From the NCBI GenBank assembly GCA_046347945.1, contig JAXMFB010000015.1, positions 1 through 64,000 of the forward strand: 64,000 nt of DNA, written 5' to 3'. A program made the position numbers and the translations under genes. Shown here piece by piece: positions 1 through 8,459 of this stretch (position 1 is its first letter; each line of letters begins with the position of its first letter). The stretch is from Zeimonas sp046347945. Its GTDB lineage: Bacteria; Pseudomonadota; Gammaproteobacteria; Burkholderiales; Burkholderiaceae_E. The notes below the pieces were generated by a model. That model was given only the letters and a program-made list of their open reading frames with translations. It did not search any database and was not told where the DNA came from.

Positions 1-18
1 AGCGATCGGACGAGCGGC

Positions 19-582
19 TCAGCGCGGCGCGTCGCGCCAACGGTATCGGCGCAGCGGCGTCGACCCGGCTTCGGAGCATCCGAGCGCGAGCGTCCAGCTG
101 CCCGGCTCGATCGGCAGCGCGTCGGCGAAGGGGGGCAACGGGTTGCGCGCGTCGCGCCGCGCGCCGCGCACCAGCGTCGCGTGCAGGTGCAGCGCGCGCT
201 CGTCGAAGGCGATGCCCGCGTCGCGCAGCCGCTGCTGCAGTTGCGCAGCGAGTTGCGCGGGCCAGGCGAGCGTGCCTGCATCGCCTTCCGGCGCACCCCG
301 CGGGTTCGCCGGGCCCGCCCAGAACAGGCCGCGGCCGAAGGTTCCCAGCCTCGTCAACGGCATCGCCGGCCAGCACGATGCGAGGCCGTCGAGCAGGGAT
401 GCGAGCGTCGCTTCGTCCTCGGCGGGCCGCTCGCCGACGAAGACCAGCGTGAGGTGCACGTCGCCGGCCGACATCGGGCGTCCGCCCAGGCTCGAGGCGA
501 GACGCGCGGCGAGCGCCCCGAGCCGTCGTGCCGCGCCCGCATCGGGCCGCAGGGCGTAGAAGTAGCGCGCCTTCACGGCCAC
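19..582 (-). CDS. thpR: RNA 2',3'-cyclic phosphodiesterase (2'-5' RNA ligase family)
   Basis: A 187-residue protein of the 2H phosphoesterase superfamily. The two diagnostic H-x-T-L motifs are present: HLTL near residue 43 and HATL near residue 133, at the spacing expected for the two catalytic histidines. Family members hydrolyse RNA 2',3'-cyclic phosphates and can join 2'-5' tRNA half-molecule ends in vitro; the cellular role is unclear. It starts 28 bases after the manC stop on the same strand, so it is probably the distal gene of that transcript. Length is normal for the family and the frame is intact. Confidence 0.88.
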   Translation of the reverse strand: MAVKARYFYALRPDAGAARRLGALAARLASSLGGRPMSAGDVHLTLVFVGERPAEDEATLASLLDGLASCWPAMPLTRLGTFGRGLFWAGPANPRGAPEGDAGTLAWPAQLAAQLQQRLRDAGIAFDERALHLHATLVRGARRDARNPLPPFADALPIEPGSWTLALGCSEAGSTPLRRYRWRDAPR

Positions 583-610
583 ATGCGGCGCCGGCCTGCC
601 TCGGGCTGCC

Positions 611-2044
611 TCAGGCAGGCGGGGCGCGTCCGTAGACGTCGTCGAAGCGCACGATGTCGTCTTCGCCGAGGTAGTCGCCGCACTGCACCTCGATCATCAC
701 CAGCTCGACCACGCCGGGGTTCTCGAGCCGATGCTGCGAGCCGATCGGGATGTAGGTGGACTCGTTGGCGGAGACCAGGAACGTGCGCTCGTCGCAGCGC
801 ACCTTCGCGGTGCCCGAGACCACGATCCAGTGCTCGCTGCGGTGGTGGTGCATCTGCAGCGACAGCGCCTGCTTCGGCTTCACCTCGATGCGCTTGATCT
901 TGAAGCGGGGGCCTTCCTGGAGCACCGTGTACGTGCCCCACGGCCGGGCGACAGTGCGGTGCAGCCGCGCCGCCTCGTGCCCCTTCGACTTCAGCCGCCC
1001 GACGATTTCCCTGACCTGCTGGCTCGCGTCCTTGCTGGCCACCAGCAGCGCGTCGGGCGTGTCGACCACCAGCAGGTTCTCCACGCCCACCGCCGCGACC
1101 AGACGGTCCTCGCTCTGGATGTGCGTGTTCTTCGAGCCGACCAGCATCGTCTCGCCGAGCGTGGTGTTGCCGTCGGCGTCGGGCTCGAGCTGCTCGGACA
1201 CGGCTTTCCAGGATCCGATGTCGCTCCAGTTGAAGCGCGACGGCAGCACGACGACGCCGTCGGCCTTCTCCATCACCGCGTAGTCGATCGAGATGCTGGG
1301 GCAGGCGGCGAACGCTTCGGCGGCGATCGGCAGCTTCTGGTCGGTGGCCGCCGCGCGGCTCGCTTCCCACGCGGCGCGCGCGGCCGTGAACACCCCGGGG
1401 GCGTGCGCCTGGAGAGCGTCGAGGATCGTCTTCGCCCCGAAGCAGAACATGCCGCTGTTCCAGACGAAGTTGCCGGCGGCGAGGAATTGCATCGCGCGCA
1501 CCGTGTCGGGCTTTTCGACGAAGCGGCGCACCTTCAGCGCGGCGCCGGGCAGCGCGTCGCCGGTCTCGATGTAGCCGAAGCCGGTCTCGGGCGCGGTCGG
1601 ACGGATGCCGAACAGCACGATCGCGCCGCGTGCGGCGAGTGCGGCCGCCTGCCGCGCGCTCTCCTGGAAGGCCGCCTCGTCGGGAATCAGGTGATCGGCC
1701 GGCAGGACGAGCATCGTCGCGTCGGGATCGACCGATTGCGCCCACAGCGCCGCCATCGCGATTGCCGGGGCGGTATTGCGCCCGACGGGCTCGAGCAGCT
1801 GCACGATCCGGTGGCCTTCGGCGGCCGGCAGCGTGTCGATTTCCTCGCGGGTCTTGAAGAAGTACTCGGCGTTGGTGACGATCGCCGCCAGGTGCCCGTC
1901 GGCCAGCGGCAGCGAGCGCCTGAGCGTGCGTTGCAGAAGGCTCAACTCGCCGCCCAGCTTCATGAAAGGCTTCGGGAACGCTTCGCGCGACACTGGCCAG
2001 AGCCGCGTGCCCGCGCCGCCCGAAAGGATGACGGGAATCAGCAT
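611..2044 (-). CDS. manC: mannose-1-phosphate guanylyltransferase / mannose-6-phosphate isomerase
   Basis: Bifunctional 477-residue enzyme (also called CpsB, AlgA or XanB) making GDP-mannose for polysaccharide synthesis. The N-terminal nucleotidyltransferase begins with the signature SGGAGTRLWP near residue 9, followed by a lysine-bearing PKPF; FVEKPD and an NSGMF motif lie in the middle. The C-terminal third carries the cupin-type isomerase domain with RPWGTY and the metal-binding QMHHHRSEHW near residue 395. The frame is intact. It diverges from galE, another sugar-nucleotide enzyme, which suggests an exopolysaccharide or lipopolysaccharide context, although no glycosyltransferases lie in view. 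Confidence 0.93.
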   Translation of the reverse strand: MLIPVILSGGAGTRLWPVSREAFPKPFMKLGGELSLLQRTLRRSLPLADGHLAAIVTNAEYFFKTREEIDTLPAAEGHRIVQLLEPVGRNTAPAIAMAALWAQSVDPDATMLVLPADHLIPDEAAFQESARQAAALAARGAIVLFGIRPTAPETGFGYIETGDALPGAALKVRRFVEKPDTVRAMQFLAAGNFVWNSGMFCFGAKTILDALQAHAPGVFTAARAAWEASRAAATDQKLPIAAEAFAACPSISIDYAVMEKADGVVVLPSRFNWSDIGSWKAVSEQLEPDADGNTTLGETMLVGSKNTHIQSEDRLVAAVGVENLLVVDTPDALLVASKDASQQVREIVGRLKSKGHEAARLHRTVARPWGTYTVLQEGPRFKIKRIEVKPKQALSLQMHHHRSEHWIVVSGTAKVRCDERTFLVSANESTYIPIGSQHRLENPGVVELVMIEVQCGDYLGEDDIVRFDDVYGRAPPA

Positions 2045-2177
2045 GGTGGGAACCGACCGACGCTAGTCTGCATCCGGAGGATTGTACGGCTCGCGCCGGG
2101 CGGGCATGCGACACTCCGCACAGACAGGCCTCGATGGCGGCGACGGAGGGCGGATCTTGGGCGACGGAGGGCGGCGG

Positions 2178-3181
2178 GTGCTGGTGACCGGGGGCGCAGG
2201 CTACATCGGCTCGCACACGGTGGTCGAGTTGCTGCAGGCAGGCACAGGACGTCGTGGTGCTCGACAACCTCTGCAACGCGCCAGTCGCTGCGCCGCGTCG
2301 AGCGGATCACCGGGCGCGGTGCCGCTGGCGCGCGCCGACATCCGGGACGAGGCAGCGCTCGCGGCGCTGTTGCGCTCGCGGCGCTTCGATGCGGCGATCC
2401 ACTTCGCCGGGCTGAAATCGGTTGGCGAGTCGGTTGCGCGGCCGCTCGAGTACTACGACAACAACGTGTCCGGCACCGTGACGCTGCTGCGCACGATGGC
2501 CGCGGCCGGCCTGCGCCGCATCGTGTTCAGTTCGTCGGCGACCGTCTACGGCGACCCCGAGCGGGTGCCGATCGCCGAGGACGCGCGCACGGGCCCGACC
2601 AACCCGTACGGCCGCACCAAGCTGATGATCGAGCAGATGCTGGACGACCTCGCGCTGGCCGACGCCGGGTGGTCGATCGGCATCCTGCGCTACTTCAACC
2701 CGGTCGGCGCCCACGAGCGGGCTGATCGGCGGAGATCCGCGCGGCGTGCCGAACAACCTGATGCCGTTCGTGAGCCAGGTTGCGGTGGGGCGCCTGCCGC
2801 AACTGTCGGTGTTCGGCGGCGACTGGCCGACGCCCGACGGCACCGGGGTGCGCGACTACATCCACGTGGTCGACCTGGCACGCGGCCACCTGGCGGCCTC
2901 GACCGCGTGTTCGCGGCTTCCGGCGCGTTCACCGTCAACCTGGGCACCGGCACCGGCTATTCGGTGCTCGAACTGGTGCGCGCGTTCGAGCAGGCGAGCG
3001 GCGGCATGAGTGCCGTACCGGATCGTCGATCGCCGTCCGGGAGACATCGCAGCGTGCTACGCCGATCCGTCGGCGGCCGCGTCGCTCCTCGGCTGGCGCG
3101 CGACGCTCGGGCTCGAGCATGTGCGCCGACGCATGGCGCTGGCAGCAGGGCAACCCGAACGGATACGGCGACGCTGCCTAG
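2178..3181 (+). pseudogene. galE: UDP-glucose 4-epimerase, multiply frameshifted
   Basis: All hallmarks of GalE are here but spread over three frames: the NAD-binding GGAGYIGSHT just after the start, SSATVYG, the catalytic YGRTK, RYFNPVGAHE, VPNNLMPF, a GVRDYIHVVDLA segment, a GYSVLELV segment and a C-terminal NPNGYGDAA. Shifts are needed near 2243, 2280, 2722, 2910, 3012 and 3115. The start is GTG at 2178, with GGAGG about six bases upstream. Restored, the protein would be about 335 residues, normal for GalE. Because every motif is preserved, I favour sequence errors over genuine decay, but this sequence as given cannot make the enzyme. Confidence 0.82.
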
Positions 3182-3204
3182 CGGGTGCGCGCGGCAGATG
3201 CGCG

Positions 3205-3515
3205 GGCAAATGCGCTGGGATGGGCATGGGCGCGAGTCGGCCCCGCGGGGCGGAGCCCTCTGCGTCAGGCGCGCCGGGTGCTTGCCCCCGCTACGCGGGG
3301 AGTGCCCTGCGATGCTCGGGCGCCGGCCTGCGCGGCGAAACTCGCTACGCTCGCTGCGCGGGCGCTCGGACAATCGCCGCGAGAATGATGGACGAAGCGC
3401 GCTTCGCGCGCGAGGCCGGCGCTCCTGCGCTTCTCGGCTGCGCACGAGGCGCACCTGACGCGGGGCTCGCCCCGCGGGGCGACTCGCGCCCATGCCCATC
3501 GCCCGCGCCTTTGCC
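3205..3515. repeat. long imperfect inverted repeat, element 1
   Basis: A perfect 21-base arm at 3219-3239 recurs in reverse complement at 3480-3500. The similarity continues with small gaps outward and inward, for example 3262-3275 against 3448-3461, giving arms of roughly 60-70 bases around a loop of about 170 bases. It lies just after galE, between the convergent genes galE and panC. No credible gene was found in it; the ORFs crossing it are low-complexity readings of GC-rich palindromes. Confidence 0.7.
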
Positions 3516-3638
3516 GGCTCACCGTCGGCGGTGTTCGTGAGCAAGAGCCCCGTCTTCGATTCGCGCACCAGCTTACGTTGCATGAGCGGCGTTCGGCGCC
3601 AAGTCGGGCTGGGGGCGATTGCGCCCTGGGCGGCGCGC

Positions 3639-3853
3639 AGGCCGCGTCGCGGCGGGGCGCTGTCGGCGGCGCCGAGCAGCCTCGGGGTCGGCGCGCGAAG
3701 CGCCTCGTACGTTCTGACTCGCGGCGCCTTGTCTGAGCGGAGCTCGCGAAGCGAGCGCAGCGAGTTGCGCCGCGCGACCCCGAGGCGAGCAGCGCAGGAG
3801 AGTCGGTGCGAAGCACCGACCGCCGTCGTCAGCGCCCCGCCGCGACGCGGCCT
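3639..3853. repeat. long inverted repeat, element 2
   Basis: A perfect 24-base arm at 3639-3662 is matched in reverse complement at 3830-3853. An inner 12-base pair (3679-3690 with 3775-3786) follows. The right arm runs into the last codons of the panC reading frame. The core at 3705-3790 resembles, in inverted orientation, the core of element 1 at about 3329-3420; both contain an ACTCGCT..CGCTCGCT type segment. The two elements are therefore related. Together they fill the roughly 670-base gap between galE and panC, where I see no gene. Confidence 0.7.
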
Positions 3854-4747
3854 ACCGCTTGACGCACCGGCCCCCCAGCGGTCGCCGCCGAACCTCGCTA
3901 CTCCAGAACTCGAGGTTGTCGATCAGGCGCGTCGTGCCGGGCGCGCAGCGCCGAGCGCGACCGGCGTGCCGGGCGCGGCGAGGTCGGCGGCTTGCGGCGG
4001 CGCGAGGTCGACGCGGCGACGTACCGCCAGGTAATCGGGCTTCCAGCCGCGGGCCTGGAGATCGCCCAGGGCCTGGCGCTCCGCGTCGGCGAGCGCCTGC
4101 AGCGTCGCGGCTTGCGCCGCGCGCTGCGCGAGCGCCTGCAGCGCGCGCGCGAGCGCCGGCGCCTCGGCGCGCTCGGCGGCGCTCAGGTAGCCGTTGCGCG
4201 ACGACATCGCGAGCCCGTCGGCCTCGCGCATCGTCGCACCGGGCACGATCGCGATCGGCAGGTTGAACTGCTCGACCATCCGGCGCACCACCATCAGCTG
4301 CTGGTAGTCCTTCATGCCGAACACCGCTGCGGCCGGCTGAACGCAGCCGAACAGCTTGAGCACGACCGTGGCCACGCCCTCGAAGAATCCGGGGCGGAAC
4401 TCGCCTTCGAGGATGTCGCCCAGCCCGTGGGGGGTGCTCACCCTGAACGCCTGCTCGACCGGGTAGAGCTCGCGCTCGTCGGGTGCGAACAGCAGGTCGC
4501 AGTCGACCGATCGCAGCTTGTCGCAGTCGGCCTGGAAGGTGCGCGGATAGCTGGCGAAGTCCTCGTGCGGCGCGAACTGGAGCCGGTTCACGAAGATGCT
4601 CGCCACCAGGGGTCGGCCCACCGTCTTGCCCAGCCGCATCAGCGACAGGTGGCCGTCGTGCAGGTTGCCCATCGTCGGGACGAAGGCGGCGCTGCGGGTC
4701 GCCCCGAGGGTGGCGCGCAAGTCGCTGACGGTGCGGACGATCTGCAT
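3852..4747 (-). CDS. panC: pantothenate synthetase (C-terminal frameshift)
   Basis: Catalyses ATP-dependent condensation of pantoate and beta-alanine. The family signatures are visible: PTMGNLHDGHLSL near residue 24 (HxGH nucleotide-binding region), FVNRLQFAPHEDF, GDILEGEFRPGFFEGV, FGMKDYQQL and MSSRNGYLS. The first frame stops early at 3923 with VALGAAR followed by junk. The expected ending, GTTRLIDNLEF, continues in the next frame and runs to a stop at 3852, so one base appears to be missing near 3940. Corrected length is about 298 residues, a little longer than usual because the tail reads into inverted-repeat element 2. The gene follows the deoxynucleoside kinase by six bases. Confidence 0.88.
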
Positions 4748-4753
4748 GGCGGG

Positions 4754-5419
4754 TCACTCCCCGATGCTGAAGAAGCTGCGCCGGCCGCGCATCTCGCCGA
4801 GCTGGCGCACCAGCGTCGCGAGGTCCTCGTCGCGCTCGATCGGGTTCAGGTGCTCGGTGTTCACGATCAGCAGCGGTGCGGCGTCGAAGTGGTGGAAGTA
4901 GCGACTGTACGCGTCGGCGAGCGCGCGCATGTAGGCATCGGAAATTCCGGCTTCCATCGGCAGGCCGCGCTCGAGCACGCGCCGCACCAGCGTGTCGGGC
5001 TGCGCCTGCAGGTAGATGACGAGGTCCGGCATCGGCGCCTGCGGGCGCAGGCTGTCGAAGATCTGCTGGTACAGCCGGAGTTCGTCGTCGTCCAGCGTCA
5101 GTCGCGCGAACAGCGGATCCTTGTCGAGCAGGAAGTCGCCGACCATCGCCTGCGAGAACAGGTCGTGCTGGGCCAGGTCGCGCAGCTGGTTGACGCGCTG
5201 GAACAGGAAGAACAGCTGCGTGGGCAGCGCGTAGCGGCGGCTGTCGCGGTAGAACCGCTCGAGGAACGGGTTGCCCGACGGATCTTCGAGCACCGGCTGC
5301 GCGCCGAAGCGGTCGGCCAGCTTGCGCGCGAGCGACGTCTTGCCGGCGCCGATCGGTCCTTCGACGACGATGTGGCGGTACTTCGCGAACGGGGACGCCA
5401 GGGTGGTCGCGGTGCTCAT
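4754..5419 (-). CDS. deoxynucleoside kinase (dNK family)
   Basis: A 221-residue P-loop kinase with Walker A GPIGAGKTS near residue 21, the ED/P-x-GNPFLERFY substrate region and a DRH-like lid segment (the family uses a deoxyadenosine/deoxyguanosine kinase fold). It would phosphorylate deoxynucleosides for salvage. The start ATG overlaps the stop of the DUF486 gene by four bases (ATGA), implying translational coupling. A kinase of this family beside folK and panC/panB is a recurrent betaproteobacterial arrangement. Substrate specificity cannot be read from the sequence. Confidence 0.82.
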   Translation of the reverse strand: MSTATTLASPFAKYRHIVVEGPIGAGKTSLARKLADRFGAQPVLEDPSGNPFLERFYRDSRRYALPTQLFFLFQRVNQLRDLAQHDLFSQAMVGDFLLDKDPLFARLTLDDDELRLYQQIFDSLRPQAPMPDLVIYLQAQPDTLVRRVLERGLPMEAGISDAYMRALADAYSRYFHHFDAAPLLIVNTEHLNPIERDEDLATLVRQLGEMRGRRSFFSIGE

Positions 5420-5763
5420 GAGCGGAAGATGAAGTAGACGGCGCCGAGCATGCACAGCGCGGCCCACAGGTAGTCGAGCTTGATGGGCTGGTTCATGTAG
5501 AAGACTGCAAAGGGGACGAACACCGACAGCGTGATCACTTCCTGGACGATCTTCAGCTGCGGCAGCGAGAAGTAGCCATATCCGATGCGATTGGCCGGCA
5601 CCTGCAGCAGGTACTCGAACAGCGCGATGCCCCAGCTCGCCACCGCGGCGAACCACCACGGGCGGGTGGCGAGGTCTTTCAGGTGAGCGTACCAGGCCAC
5701 CGTCATGAAGACGTTGGACGCGGCGAGCAGCAGCACCGTCTGCAGCGGTACCGGCAGGTTCAA
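5416..5763 (-). CDS. DUF486 family membrane protein
   Basis: A 115-residue protein with four predicted hydrophobic segments, matching the DUF486 family of small drug/metabolite-transporter-like proteins (motifs AASNVFMTVAWYAHL near the start and QEVITLSVFVPFAVFYM). No function is established. The best start is a TTG at 5763 that overlaps the folK stop (TTGA). The alternative internal starts would cut into the first membrane segment. It is sandwiched in the operon with overlaps on both sides. Confidence 0.78.
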   Translation of the reverse strand: MNLPVPLQTVLLLAASNVFMTVAWYAHLKDLATRPWWFAAVASWGIALFEYLLQVPANRIGYGYFSLPQLKIVQEVITLSVFVPFAVFYMNQPIKLDYLWAALCMLGAVYFIFRS

Positions 5764-6277
5764 CGCGCGGCTCCGGCCGGCGCGCGCCGGGGCAGGGTGC
5801 CGACGCGCTCGATGCGCTGGCCGGCGCAGGCGGCAAGGAGGTCCGCGACGCGGCCGCGATCGGGTACGACCAGCCCGGCGTCGAGCTCGGCGAGCGGCGC
5901 CAGCACGAATGCGCGCAGGTGCATCCGCGGATGCGGCAGCGTCAGCGACGGCGAATCGACGCGCAGCGGCCGGTCGCGTCGAAGGCGAGCAGCAGGTCGA
6001 GGTCGAGCGTGCGGCGCGTTGCGCAGGGGCGCAGCCGCCCCTCGGAGGTCTCGATCGCGAGCAGCTGCTCGAGCAGGGCCTCCGGCGAAAGCGTGGTCTC
6101 GACCTCGGCGACGGCGTTGAAGTAGTCGGGCCCCTGCGCCTCGACCGGCGCGCTGCGGTACAGCGACGAGACGCGCTCGATCCGCGTCGCGGCCAGCGAG
6201 TCGATGGCGTCGAGCGCCCGCCCGATCGACGCGGCGGCGTCGCCGAGGTTCGCGCCGAGGCCGATCCAGGCACGCAT
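5760..6277 (-). CDS. folK: HPPK, 6-hydroxymethyl-7,8-dihydropterin pyrophosphokinase (frameshifted)
   Basis: The folate-pathway pyrophosphokinase. Family motifs: IGLGANLGD at the start, SSLYRSAP, DYFNAVAEVET and the catalytic signature RTLDLDLLL near residue 93. After FDATGR the frame breaks near 5965. The expected continuation, SLTLPHPRMHLRAFVL, resumes one frame over and ends at 5760. Restored length is about 172 residues, usual for FolK. The ATG at 6277 lies nine bases after the pcnB stop; a GTG at 6289 overlapping that stop is possible. Confidence 0.87.
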
Positions 6278-6285
6278 CGAGGTGT

Positions 6286-7748
6286 TCACGCCGGGGGCTT
6301 CGGCTCGGCCGACGGCGACTCCACCCCGGTCGGGGCATCCGCGGCCTCGCCGTCTCCCGCGCCGTCTCCCGCGCCGTCTCCCGCGCCGTCTCCGCGCCGT
6401 CTCCCGCGCCGTCGCGCGAGCCGCCGCGCCGGCTGCCACCGCGCCGACGCCGCTTCTTCGCGGCACCGCCTGCGGGTTTCGGCGCGCGCGCCAGCATCGC
6501 CTCGCGCCCGTCGGCGTCGGCGGCGGCGAACGCGCTCCACCATTCGCCCAGCTCGGCCGGCGCCTCGCGGGACTGGCAGCGCAGTTGCAGGAAATCGTAG
6601 GCGGCGCGGAACCGGGGGTGCGCGACCAGCGTATGCGGCGAGCGGCCCGTGCGGCGCTCGAAGCGCGCCTGCGTCATCCAGATCTCGCGCATGTCGGCGA
6701 TGAAGCGGCGCTGGATCGCGATCCGCTCGGCCTGCTCGTCGAGCACCGAGTCGATGGCCGCGGACAGCGCCGGGATCGAGTGCTCGCCGCGCGCGACGCC
6801 CGCCTGCCAGCGCATCCGCACCGGCTGCCACAGCAGCGAGGCGAACAGGAACCCCGGCGACGTCGTCTTGTCGGCGCGCACCCGCGCGTCGGTGGCCGCC
6901 AGCGCCGCGGTGACGAAGCGCTCGTCGTCGGGCTGCTCGAGGATCAGGTCGAGCATCGGCAGCAGCCCGTGGTGCAGGCCCTCGCGACGCAGCTCCTGCA
7001 GGCAGGCCATCGCGTGCCCCGACAGCAGCAGCTTGAGCATCTCGTCGAACAGCCGCGCGGCCGGCACGTTGTGGACGAGGTCGGCGAGCTCGCGGATCGG
7101 GGTGCGCGTCTTGGGCTCGACCTTGAAGCCGAGCTTGGCGGTGAAGCGCGCCACGCGCAGCATCCGTACAGGGTCTTCGCGGAAGCGCGAGGTCGGGTCG
7201 CCGATCATGCGCAGCGTCTTGTGCTCGAGGTCGCGCACGCCGTTGTGGTAGTCGAGAATCGTGTCCGCGACGGGGTCGTAGTACAGCGCGTTGATCGTGA
7301 AGTCGCGCCGCGCGGCGTCCTCGGCCTGCGTGCCCCAGACGTTGTCGCGCAGCACGCGCCCGTGCTCGTCGGTCTCGGCGGCGTCCTGGATCGCGCGGAA
7401 GGTCGAGACCTCGATCGTCTCGCGGCCGAACATCACGTGGACGATCTGGAAGCGCCGGCCGATGATGCGCGAGCGCCGGAACAGCGCACGCACCTGGTCG
7501 GGCGTCGCGTCGGTGGCGACGTCGAAGTCCTTCGGCTTCAGGCCGAGCATCAGGTCGCGCACGCCGCCGCCGACCACGTAGGCCTTGAACCCCGCCTGCT
7601 GCAGCCCCTGGCAGGTACGCATCGCCGCCTCCGAGACGTCCTCGATGTGAACCCCGTGCTCCGAGCCGCGATACGACTTCGGCTTGTTGCGAACCGCGGC
7701 GCGCGGCGCCTTTCGGTTCAGGATGCGGTCGATCAGCTTCTTGATCAT
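6286..7748 (-). CDS. pcnB: poly(A) polymerase I (frameshift in C-terminal repeat)
   Basis: Adds 3' poly(A) tails to RNA for decay. The class II nucleotidyltransferase core shows VGGGVRDLMLG followed by KDFDVATDA (catalytic DxD) near residues 58-80, RRDFTINAL, and the RMLRVARF helix. This separates it from CCA-adding enzymes together with its length and basic C-terminus (KKRRRRGG). The frame is intact from the ATG at 7748, which overlaps the phosphatase stop (ATGA), down to a 12-base tandem repeat at 6349-6407. One 11-base unit there shifts the frame. Restored, the protein is about 487 residues, ending in an acidic/proline tail at 6286. Confidence 0.87.
6349..6407. repeat. 12-base tandem repeat inside pcnB, one 11-base unit
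   Basis: Five head-to-tail copies of GCCGTCTCCCGC (plus strand). Units lie at 6349, 6361, 6373, 6385 and 6396; the fourth, 6385-6395, lacks one C. On the coding strand the repeat encodes GDGA units of the PcnB tail. The short unit is what moves the reading frame. Confidence 0.85.
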
Positions 7749-8455
7749 TCGAACAGCCTGATGACCGGCCAGCCGCGCTCGCCGGCGAGGGCGGTCAGCC
7801 GTGGGTCGGGATTGGTGGCGACCGGATCGGTGACGCGCTCGAGCAGCGGCATGTCGTTGACCGAGTCGCTGTAGAAGTACGAGCGGGCGAAGCCCGCCCA
7901 GTCCCGGCCCAGCGACGCGAGCCACTCGTCCGTGCGCCGCACCTTGCCTTCGCGGAACGACGGCGTGCCGCGCGGGCGCCCGGTGTAGCGATCGTCGAGC
8001 AGTTCGATGCCCGTGGCGATGAGGTGCTCGACGCCGAACGCGCGCGCGATCGGCGCCGTGACGAACTCGTTGGTTGCAGTGACGATCGCGCACAGGTCGC
8101 CGCTGCTGCGGTGGCGGTCGACCAGTGCGCGTGCCGACGGCCGGATCGCCGGGGCGATCACCTCGTCCATGAACTGCCGGTGCCAGGTGTCGAGCTGGCT
8201 GCGAGGGTGCGCGGCCAGCGGCGCGAGCTGGAACGCCAGGAATTCGTGGATGTCGAGGGTGCCGGCGTGGTACTGCTCGAAGAACAGGTCGTTGCGCCGT
8301 TCGTACTCGGCACCGTCGACGACGCCCAGGCGGATCAGGAAGCGCGCCCACTCGTAATCGCTGTCGATCGGCAGCAGCGTGTAGTCGAGGTCGAACAGCG
8401 CCAGCGTGGGGTCCGGCTGCGCCGGATGGGAGCTCGGTGTTTCGCTCGGGTGCAT
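7745..8455 (-). CDS. HAD-IB family phosphatase (SerB-like)
   Basis: A 236-residue haloacid-dehalogenase hydrolase. The nucleophile motif I is FDLDYTLLP near residue 20, motif II is the ATN segment near residue 126, and motif III/IV is SDSVNDMPLL near residue 197. The helical cap between motifs is typical of subclass IB, which includes phosphoserine phosphatase and related enzymes. The substrate is unknown. It sits between hda (four-base gap) and pcnB (ATGA overlap), a position conserved in many Burkholderiales. Confidence 0.85.
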   Translation of the reverse strand: MHPSETPSSHPAQPDPTLALFDLDYTLLPIDSDYEWARFLIRLGVVDGAEYERRNDLFFEQYHAGTLDIHEFLAFQLAPLAAHPRSQLDTWHRQFMDEVIAPAIRPSARALVDRHRSSGDLCAIVTATNEFVTAPIARAFGVEHLIATGIELLDDRYTGRPRGTPSFREGKVRRTDEWLASLGRDWAGFARSYFYSDSVNDMPLLERVTDPVATNPDPRLTALAGERGWPVIRLFE

Positions 8456-8459
8456 GGTG

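Noticed and set aside
3265..3816. Overlapping ORFs in the galE-panC gap
   Set aside because: They are readings of GC-rich inverted repeats, present in several frames at once, with no motif or ribosome site.
6349..6407. Possible CRISPR-like array
   Set aside because: Units are contiguous 12-mers without spacers and lie inside a coding sequence.
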